Part shown: positions 7,984 through 17,000 of the stretch, piece after piece
Numbering within the stretch: the stretch's first letter is position 1
Layout of the letters: the number at the start of each line of letters is the position of its first letter
Made by a program: the position numbers and the translations under genes
Origin: HGM04593 sp045661225
Lineage (GTDB): Bacteria > Bacteroidota > Bacteroidia > Bacteroidales > Bacteroidaceae
Reading direction: 5' to 3'
DNA: 64,000 nucleotides
NCBI GenBank assembly: GCA_045661225.1
Contig: JAZRFF010000009.1
Coordinates: forward strand, 1-64,000
Notes under the pieces: generated by a model
The model's database searches: none
What the model was told of the DNA's origin: nothing
Seen by the model: the letters and a program-made list of their open reading frames with translations, nothing else

Positions 7984-8769
7984 CTATAACAGCATTATGC
8001 CGTTGAATATACGCCCTGAGTTTATACCCAACCGTCGTGCCGAGAAAAACTCCCGGTGGCGTGCGTAGGTGCACACGCCCGAGCTCTGTATATTCTGCTC
8101 GGGAATGCCGGCGGCGGTCAGTTGCCGGCGGTTGCATTCCCATAGGTCTATGTGCCACTTTTCTCCACCGTTACTGCAAGGTAGGCGTTTCGCTATGCGC
8201 TCCATTGTGGCATTTGTCACCTTGAATGCTTCGTAAACCTCGTCGTCTACCTCGAATGCGGAAAGTGAAATTCCCGGCCCTATAACGGCTCTTATATGCG
8301 AGGGGTTGCAGCCGTAATGTTCTTGCATCGTAGCAATGGTTTTAATTGCAATTTGCTGCACCGTGCCTCTCCAGCCGGCGTGTATGGCTGCAACCACTCT
8401 TGCGTGACAGTCGTGCAGCAGTATGGGGATACAATCGGCGGTGGAAACGCCTATGCAGATACCCGGCAGGTCGGTTACAATGGCGTCGACGCCGTATAGC
8501 AGTCGTTCCTGCTCTTCGGGAGTGAGGTCCTCAACTTTTTTATTGTAGCATAGTACTTTGTCGCTGTGTGTCTGACGGGGGAGTATGAGGCTCTTCTCGT
8601 CAATGCCTATCTCTGCGCATAGTGCTTTACGACATTCGGCAACGTGCAAGGGGGTGTCTCCGCAATAGTGAGTAATGTTGAACCCTCCATAATTGCCCGA
8701 GCCTTCTCCACGCATTGTAGAGAAGGCCCGGGCTTGTGTTCCGATATTGTATTCTAATAACTGTATCAT
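7984..8769 (-). CDS. pgeF: Peptidoglycan editing factor PgeF (laccase-domain, YfiH family)
   Basis: PgeF is a cytoplasmic amidase that corrects peptidoglycan precursors with L-Ser in place of L-Ala; other members are described as purine nucleoside phosphorylases. The family's His-Cys-His metal site is visible: His68 (LPRQTHSDKV), Cys113 (STADCIPILL) and His130 (AAIHAGWRGT). Its 261 residues match the family. Its ATG overlaps the stop of the upstream TonB-domain gene by one base (TAATG), so the two are translationally coupled. Confidence 0.93.
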   Translation of the reverse strand: MIQLLEYNIGTQARAFSTMRGEGSGNYGGFNITHYCGDTPLHVAECRKALCAEIGIDEKSLILPRQTHSDKVLCYNKKVEDLTPEEQERLLYGVDAIVTDLPGICIGVSTADCIPILLHDCHARVVAAIHAGWRGTVQQIAIKTIATMQEHYGCNPSHIRAVIGPGISLSAFEVDDEVYEAFKVTNATMERIAKRLPCSNGGEKWHIDLWECNRRQLTAAGIPEQNIQSSGVCTYARHREFFSARRLGINSGRIFNGIMLL

Positions 8770-9293
8770 TATCTTCGGGGGCGGAATATGAACTTCAGGG
8801 TTTGTATGTGTGTCTCTCTGTTATTGGGGTCTGTTGCGGGGTCCCAGCGTGGCATTGAGCGTGCTACGCGTATAGCCTCTTTGTCCATATGCTTGTTTCC
8901 GCTGCTTTCAACAATTTCCGGGTTGCTTGGGTAGCCGTCAGGGTCTATGCTTATGGTCACTGTCGCTCGTGAAACAAGCCTTTCGGCGCGACACTCCTTG
9001 GGGTAGCGGGTGTTTCGTTTCACAAACGCCCTGATGGCTTTTTCTCCGCCGGGAAATGTGGCTTTGGTGGTGGGCTTCTCTATCTTTTCTTCTTCGGCTT
9101 TGCCTGTCTGTGGCGCGTCTATGCGCTTTGCAGGCATAACCTCGGTCTTGCGCAGAGTGTTGCCTTTTCTCCCTCGCTTGATATTTTCTAAGCGATTCTC
9201 TTCCATAGTCCTCGCCCTTTGGTGCAGAACCTGTGCGTCGACTCTGGTTGTCGCGGCAAGCAACAGTAACAGTGTTAGAGCGTGGATTCTCAT
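8769..9293 (-). CDS. Secreted TonB C-terminal domain protein
   Basis: The product has 174 residues. Residues 1-20 are a signal peptide (MRIHALTLLLLLAATTRVDA), residues 25-75 a charged linker rich in Arg, Lys and Glu, and residues about 78-174 a TonB C-terminal fold (TFPGGEKAIRAFVKRNTRYP ... DPDGYPSNPEIVESSG). Classic TonB has an uncleaved membrane anchor; here the hydrophobic segment ends in an apparent cleavage site (VDAQ), so the protein may be free in the periplasm. It is upstream of pgeF in the same transcript. No ExbB/ExbD genes lie nearby. Confidence 0.8.
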   Translation of the reverse strand: MRIHALTLLLLLAATTRVDAQVLHQRARTMEENRLENIKRGRKGNTLRKTEVMPAKRIDAPQTGKAEEEKIEKPTTKATFPGGEKAIRAFVKRNTRYPKECRAERLVSRATVTISIDPDGYPSNPEIVESSGNKHMDKEAIRVARSMPRWDPATDPNNRETHIQTLKFIFRPRR

Positions 9294-9318
9294 CGCTTTT
9301 AATGCTTTTGGGTTGCTT

Positions 9319-10602
9319 TTACAGTACCTCCAGGGCTTGCTCTATGTCTGCAATAATGTCCTCGACGTTCTCAATGCCCACCGACAGGCGTATAAGGTCG
9401 GGGTCGATGCCGGCCTCCATCAGCTGCTCGTTGGTCAACTGTCGGTGAGTGTGGCTTGCGGGGTTGAGCACGCACGAACGGGCGTCGGCAACGTGTGTCA
9501 CTATGGCTATGAACTTAAGGCTGTCCATAAAACGTATAGCGTCCTCTTTGTCGCCCTCAACAGCAAAGGCCATTACTCCGCAACCTCCATTGGGAATGTA
9601 TTTCTGCGCGAGCTCGTAGTACTTGCTGCTCTTCAGTCCGCAGTAGTTCACCCATTTTACTTTTGGGTGCTTTTCAAGGTACTCGGCAACCTTCTGCGCG
9701 TTTTCGCAGTGGCGCGGCATACGCAGGTGTAGTGTCTCGAGTCCTATGTTCAGCAGAAATGCGTTCTCGGGGGCCATTATAGCGCCAAGGTCGCGCATCA
9801 CCTGTGATACCATTTTGGTTATGTACGCAGCCTTGCCGAATGCTTGAGTGTATACAAGGCCGTGGTAGCTGTCGTCGGGTTCTGTAAGGCATTTGAATTT
9901 GTCGTGCTGAGCCTCCCAGTCGAAATTTCCGCTGTCGACGACGCAACCTCCAACGGCAACGGCGTGTCCGTCCATATATTTCGTTGTGGAGTGTGTTACA
10001 ATGTCCGCTCCCCATTCTATGGGACGGCAATTTACCGGTGTTGCAAAGGTGTTGTCAACTATAAGGGGTACTCCGTTGCTGTGAGCTATGGCTGCGAATT
10101 TTTCAATGTCGAGCACGTTCACGCTGGGGTTCGATATTGTCTCGCCGAACAGCGCTTTTGTGTTGGGGCGGAACGCCTTTTGAATATCCTCGGCGGGTGC
10201 GTCGGCATCGACAAAAGTTACATCAATGCCCATTTTCTTTAGTGTCACGGCAAAAAGGTTGTATGTGCCTCCGTAAATGGTTGTGGCCGACACAAAATGG
10301 TCGCCGGCGTTGCATATGTTGAGTATTGCGTAAAAATTGGCTGCCTGTCCCGATGAGGTCATCACGCAGCCCACGCCACCCTCGAGCGCATTTATCTTGG
10401 CACCAACGGCGTCGACGGTCGGGTTCTGCAGACGGCTGTAGAAATAACCGCTGTCCTCAAGGTCGAACAGACGTGCCATCTGCTCGCTTGTCTCGTACTT
10501 GAATGTTGTACTTTGGTATATTGGAAGTACCCTTGGCTCGCCTTTCTTGGGCTGCCAGCCACCTTGCACGCAAAGTGTTCCTGTGCTAAGTTTTTTGCTC
10601 AT
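9319..10602 (-). CDS. metY: O-acetylhomoserine sulfhydrylase (PLP-dependent)
   Basis: The enzyme makes homocysteine from O-acetylhomoserine and sulfide, feeding methionine synthesis. It belongs to the Cys/Met-metabolism PLP family, with a PLP-binding lysine at Lys208 in HSTTKYMDGH, a substrate-loop SRLQNPT at 56-62 and SSGQAAN at 83-89. The length of 427 fits the sulfhydrylase branch rather than the roughly 390 residues of cystathionine gamma-synthase and lyases. It starts well upstream of the TonB/pgeF pair (25-base gap) and may be the first gene of that transcript. The symbol is by family resemblance. Confidence 0.9.
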   Translation of the reverse strand: MSKKLSTGTLCVQGGWQPKKGEPRVLPIYQSTTFKYETSEQMARLFDLEDSGYFYSRLQNPTVDAVGAKINALEGGVGCVMTSSGQAANFYAILNICNAGDHFVSATTIYGGTYNLFAVTLKKMGIDVTFVDADAPAEDIQKAFRPNTKALFGETISNPSVNVLDIEKFAAIAHSNGVPLIVDNTFATPVNCRPIEWGADIVTHSTTKYMDGHAVAVGGCVVDSGNFDWEAQHDKFKCLTEPDDSYHGLVYTQAFGKAAYITKMVSQVMRDLGAIMAPENAFLLNIGLETLHLRMPRHCENAQKVAEYLEKHPKVKWVNYCGLKSSKYYELAQKYIPNGGCGVMAFAVEGDKEDAIRFMDSLKFIAIVTHVADARSCVLNPASHTHRQLTNEQLMEAGIDPDLIRLSVGIENVEDIIADIEQALEVL

Positions 10603-10773
10603 AATATCTGTTTTTTTAAATTTCTAAAAAATATTTTCCCGGTAAAAACTGTCCGCTTTATTGTTTTATATATTCAAAAAAATGCCTGTTTTTTCTTTTT
10701 TGCTCAATAAAAAACTTGGTGAAATTGACCTGGACAACTTTCCGGTTTTACTCTTTTTGTCAATTTTTCGTCG

Positions 10774-10781
10774 CGAATATA
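10774..10781 (-). promoter_or_regulatory. Possible -7 box for the metY transcript
   Basis: The minus strand reads TATATTCG, one base away from TAnnTTTG, about 170 bases upstream of the metY start. No convincing -33 box is seen. I looked through the leader at 10603-10770 for a SAM riboswitch or other conserved fold and found none I could defend. Confidence 0.3.
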
Positions 10782-10905
10782 GTAAAATTCATTGGAAAAA
10801 CACTTCTCTTTCTATGCTTTTTTGTACTTGCTTGGAATGTATTCTCGGGCAGCAAAAGTGATTGTTAAAACTTTGGTATTTTTTTTAATAAAAAATAAAA
10901 TTTAT

Positions 10906-10913
10906 TATCTTTG
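10906..10913 (+). promoter_or_regulatory. -7 promoter box for the M60-like peptidase gene
   Basis: TATCTTTG matches TAnnTTTG exactly. The -33 position is only TTTT, in a long AT tract. Transcription from near 10920 would leave a leader of about 105 bases before the ATG at 11026. Confidence 0.5.
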
Positions 10914-11025
10914 CAAGGTTGCGCATTAGTCAGTATGCCATTTTTTTTTTACATTGGCTGTGAACTGAATTTGTCAGATAGGTGCAACAGGACGGCTGTT
11001 TTTGGAGATAATAACAAACTATAAT

Positions 11026-14000
11026 ATGAAAAGGATTTTTACGCATTTTTTTACATTTTTGCTTTTAACGTGCGTTACCGGCGTAACAGCACAGACAGCG
11101 TTGACGTCGCTTGAAGCGGGTAAGGTATATCGCTTCAAGAGCGTGGGGTATTCAACTTATGCTTTGAACGCAAGTAGTAATACGGACGTAAATGCAGTCG
11201 TTGGAGATGAATCTGACCTGAGACAGCAATGGTATGTTGAAAAGGAGGGTGATTACTATGTGTTTCGCAATCTTGCGAATGGTGGCTTTCTGAAGGGTAA
11301 TGGACAATCCTCTGCTTGGAGTATAAGTGAAGATTGTAGTGCTGATGCAAATAAATTTACTCTTTTTACATCGAACACAACGCATAATACCATAAAAGGT
11401 TACGGATACGGTAACTGGGGTTATATGCATTGTGATGGTTGGAAAGATATCGTGGGTTGGTCTAATGGTGACACCGATAATGGTACACATTGGGATATTG
11501 TAGAGGTTTCTTACACTGACGACGAAATTGACGCGCTTCTGGAAAATGCACCCACGGCAGCCGAGAAAGCGGCTTTTCAGCCGGCGCTTGATGCAATCTT
11601 TACCGACAAAGCCTGCACCGTGCTTGCCGATGCTTATACCGTAGCACAAATGAGCGATTCTCAGTTGCTCGCCGATGAGAAATATCTGGCTTTGCCCAGG
11701 GCTCTAAAAGCGATGGTGGGAAAAATTCGCGGTGGCGATTCTTCTTGGAACGAGGCAAGCGAAATATCCGGCAAGGAGTGGAGTAGCGAATATGCCAAAA
11801 GATTCCGTGTGCAGATGTATGAGCCTTACAGCGTCGAGAGCGAAATAACCAGTTTCCTTCGCATTAACGCTCACAGCAATATGGATAACCCTACAGGTAT
11901 ATATGCCAACGCGGGCGAGAATATCTATATTATGGTCGATGGGGATATTGCCGACGGTGCCGAACTATGGGTGGCCTATCGTGACGGCTTTGGAACGAGT
12001 GCGTACTATAATGACAGTAGATATACCCAATTGAAAAAGGGCTTGAATATTGTGCCTTACTCTGTTAACGGTGCCCAGTTGTGGATAAACTATCTGGTGC
12101 ATACATACGACAGCAGTAAGGAGGGTGACGCTCGTTTCCGCGAGATAAGCGACTATAAGCCATTGAAAATACACATTGAAGGCGGTCACATTAACGGTTT
12201 CTACAATGCAATAGGTGACTTCCGCGCAACAACTCCCGAAGAAAACCTGTGGGGCGATGTCGACAATGATGCCGATTGGAACTACTATAAAGAGCGTGCA
12301 CCGCTTAACGGAGCCGATGGCCGTCCTAACCGTGATTTTCCTTTGTTGGGACACCGTCAGGTGTTGTTGTTCCCGTTGGGTGACCAGGCTAACAGCGACG
12401 GTGGTACAGAAAAAGGTCTCCTCTATTGGCTCGATAATTTAGAAGTCCCTGACACTCCTAACTGTTACGGAGGTACAGGCAATACCTTTGGAACATTCGA
12501 CGCCCAGTATCCCAATATGGGCTTGAGCGCTACTGGCGGTAAAATAAATATTATGATAGAGGCGTGGGACCGCATTATGTATTCGCAGCTTGCGACAATG
12601 GGTCTTGTAAATACCTCTACAATAGAGACAATGAATGCTCTCTATCCGCGTTGGACAGCCGATGGCAAAAACGCCGAAATATACAACTATGGTGCAGCGG
12701 CCGATGGAAAGTCTTATCTCGAATTCTGCGAAGGACGCGACTACAGCGAGTATTTTAATCACCACGGTGCAGCGGTGGGCGCTCCCAGCGGTTATATGAG
12801 CGGCGGTTGGAAACTTTGTAACTACCACTATAATACAATGGGTAGCATCATTGGCAAAATTGCAACCGAAGCAGGCCCGACCTGGGGACCGGCTCACGAA
12901 ATTGGTCACCAACATCAGGCTGTCTTTAACCTCAACGGACAGACCGAGGTTACAAACAACTTCTTCTCGAACGTGGCTGTGTGGTATATGGGTATGGGTA
13001 CCTCTCGCGTGAATGGCAATGAAGGCTCGCTTGAGAGCGTTCTTGGAGCATTCAATACCGAGAATAACGACCTTTACACCAATAACATTTGGGCAATAAC
13101 ACACCTGTACTACCGCTTGTGGCTCTACTACCACCTTGCTGGTAATAATACACAATTCTGGCCCCGTTTGTTTGAACTTTGCCGCCAGATACCCATTGTG
13201 AATGGTGGGCAGATAAGCGGTGAGACATCTTTGCTGCGTTTCTATCAGCACGCTTGTAATGCAGCCGGCGAGGACCTGACAGAATTCTTCCGTGCACACG
13301 GTTTCTTCGAGCTTATGACCGACCGTTTTGTGGGCGACTACAGCAACGCTATCTACAATGTAACTCAGGCGCAGATAGATGCTGCTATAAAAACGATAAA
13401 GGACAAGGAATACCCCGAAAATCTGTCGATAATCTTTATAAACGACGGAACCTCTACGACAACCAAGAAGCACGATGGCTCTACAGCTCGTGCGCTTTGG
13501 GACAATTCGGCTACTGCCGAGATGGGTTCTGTAAATGACTTTATCGATGGCAATGTTGAAATAACATCGAGTTATACAGCAACCATTGACGATAATGGTA
13601 ATGTAATAATGAGTGGCGGCACCGGAGGTGTGGGCTTCCTTGTGCTCAACGAAAAAGGGGAACTCCTGTCATTTAGCAATAAAAAGGAGTTTGCTCTTAG
13701 CTCCGAAGCTGCTTATCTTGTTGCAACAGGAAAGGCTACAATATCGGCTGTTGACGATGAAAGCAATACTCTTATTGCCGCTGTTGACGTCGTTTCAACA
13801 AGGTTTGCCCTTTTGCAGGAACTTGTCGACAAGGTAAAAGTTCTCACAGAGAATCTTTCCGAAACACGCGTTGGTTACTACAAGCCATCGGCAGTTGAGC
13901 ATTTGCAGGAGTATGTTACCGATGCCGAGACAGTTATTGCCGATGCCGACCAGGCGAGCTTGCAAGCTGTTTATGAACTACTGTACAACGAATATAACGC

Positions 14001-17000
14001 TGTTGTTGCCAACGAATTTTCACGCGTGAAATTCATTCCTAACAGTAAATATCTTATTAAGAACAAGGGCAATAACAGTAAAATAATGTCGGAAAACAAT
14101 GACACTGTGGTAACGACAAATAGCGAGTCGGACGCAACGCAGTGGCTCATTGAGCGCGACATTGCCTATAGAATAAAAAATGTGGCTTCGGGTAAATATT
14201 TGCAGGGTGTAACCGACGAGAATGGCAAACCGTTCACATTGGGTGCCGATGCTGTAAATTACAATATTACCGAGGTTGCTACCGGTTGGTTCGCTATTTC
14301 GGCATCGCAGACACCGAGCCGATATATGAATATGAACGGTGCTAATAATGCCAAAGTCATCACTTGGGGCTCTTCGGGAGACAATAATTCACAGTGGAGC
14401 TTTGAACTTATAGGCGATGCCGATGAGACTTACGAGGCTAAGGAAAATCTGCTGGAACTCTCAAAAAAGGCTTTGGCGCTTGTCGACAATGTTGCTGTAA
14501 TCAACTATATCGAGGGCGATAAAGTGGCATTGCAGTGCGGGGACAGCAACCAGGCCAACTACATTTGGTCGAATGCTGCGGTTAATGGCAATGACGTTGA
14601 CAAATTGCTCGATGGCAATAAGGATACGTTCTTCCATTCGCAGTGGGGTAATTCAACAGCACCCGCCGACGGCTGGGGACACCACATTACCGTTGACCTG
14701 GGCAGCGCTACCACTCTTTCATCGTTCAAGTTCAAATATACCACACGTAACGACGCTAATTTGTCGAATTATCCCAAGGCAATAGATGTCTATGGCAGTC
14801 TCGATGGAAACGATTATACCAAAATATCTTCGTTCACAGGCTTGACAACAGGCAAAGGCGTCGACAACGAAGGTGTGGTTATGGGCGATGGAACCATTTA
14901 TCGTTATTTGCGTTTCCTTGTTGTCGATGCAACACCCAACAATGGGGGCGTAAACACCGGTGACGACGGAAAGGTGTTCTTCCATATGTCGGAATTCTCT
15001 CTCTATCCTATAACCATTAGCGCGACAGTAAAGGACGACTATGTGTCGAATGTTACCACTCAAGCTGTCCTTGCTGCTTACCGGAATGCCGAGGAGGGCA
15101 GGTCGGTGTATAACAACGCATCGGCAACTAAAGTTGTTGTTGACGCGAAAGAGGCTGCGGTTGAAGAAGCTTACAATACTCTGCTTCAGCAGTATAACGA
15201 TGTTAAAGACGCTGTGCTTGAGGCAAAGAAAGCTACATTGCAAGAGTGGATAGATAAAACTACGGCGCTTATAGCATCGGCCGGAACGGTGGAGTTTGCA
15301 AAGAATGAAAAGGTCGACCTTCACGGTAAACTTTATGCCGAAAGACCATATACTAATGGCGGTACCGGAGATAGTGACTATTCAAGCCAAGAAGATGATT
15401 ATAATTTGCTTGATAATGAGCCTTCAACTCATTTCCACTCCGATTATCACAGTACAATGCCCAATGTACCATATATTCGTGTCGATTTGGGTGAGAATGA
15501 TTCTGCCGACAGGTTTACTTTTAACTACACGACTCGCAGTACAGGTACCGGTTACCCAACAACAATCAAATTATATGGAAGTAATTCGGAAATTACTTAT
15601 GATGATGTGAAGAATACAGAGCCTTTGGCGGTCTTTACAACATCTGATGCCGAAAACCCTTTACCTTCAAAATATGACGAGTGGGAATCGAACTGTATCG
15701 AAGCTACAACTCCGTTCCGCTATTTTGTATTTGCAGTAACTTCGTCATCGGTAACAAAAACATATAATGGTGTTCAGAAACCCTATTTTGTAATGTCTGA
15801 ATTCGGATTTACAAAAGTCAGTGGGACAACAGTTACCATCACCAATGATGTGGTGAGCGAGGAGTTGCTGCTCAACACCTCTCTTGCCAACAGTAAGGCT
15901 ATTAAACTGCACGAAGAGTCAACATCGACGGCTATGATTGACGAGGCTATAGTCGATATTCAGGCAGCCTATAATGAACTATATGCTGTTATAAACGATA
16001 TAAGCGCCTACAAGACCGCATTGCAACAACTGATTGACGATACTCAAGCCTTGTATGACACAATGTCGCTCGATGGCAAGGTGAACAACTACTATGCCAC
16101 ATCGACTCTGACCGATGCCTACCTTGAAACTGTTGCTGCCGAGATTGCTGAATCGCAAGCAGTGATTGACAATGCTGCATCTGTAAAAGAGCAATATATT
16201 ACGGCAACCGAAGAACTGCAGGAAAAGCACGATGCGCTGTTGGCTATCGAGAACGCAAAAGTAACCGACAAAAGCAGCCTCGAAGGTGTGTTGAATGATA
16301 TGCAGACATTGCTCGATGAAATTTCAGAGGATATAATCGTAGAAAAAACCTCATTGGCTTTACAGACAACCGAAGCTGATGCCGACTTTTATATATGGTG
16401 TAACAAGCCGGCCGGTGATAGCGATGGCATTGTCGGTCTCATAGACAAGAACAATGACGGCACAGCAAATACCGATACTTATCTGGGTACTGAATGGGGG
16501 GCAACCGTACCTGCTTATACTCATTATATAGAAGTTGACCTTGGCGAGGCGAAATTGGCCGATTTCTCATTTGACTATACTACACGTGATTCCGGTTACT
16601 CCGACCAGCGTCCTTATTCAATTAAACTATTGGGTAGCAATGATAAAGAAAACTACGAGGAGATAACAATTTTCTCAGAAGGTATGCCTGTGGGACAACG
16701 TGAATTGTGGGCTTTGTCAACACCATTTGTGCTTGATTCTGTTTATCGTTATTTGCGATTCGCAGTAGCCTCGGATCCGGGAAGAGGTTACTTCCATATG
16801 TCCGATTTTAACCTCTATGCTTACAATGCAATATTGTTAAAAGACAATTATGCAGCCTTTGAAATAAATAATGAGCAGATTATTGGACTGAGCACTGCAT
16901 ACAAGAATGCAATTGCAGCCAAAGAACTCTATGTGACTGCAGACAATTACGGTGTCGTGCTTTCTGAGCTGCAACAGCAATACGATGCTCTGTTGGCAAT

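Noticed and set aside
10603..10781. Possible SAM riboswitch in the metY leader
   Set aside because: The leader is long enough, but I could not find the conserved cores of SAM riboswitch classes, and the short TTGAC...GTCAA match is too weak.
12439..13473. Long antisense open frame (344 codons) inside the M60-like gene
   Set aside because: It is the mirror of a long coding gene, with no signal peptide or family, and the plus-strand frame carries the peptidase site.
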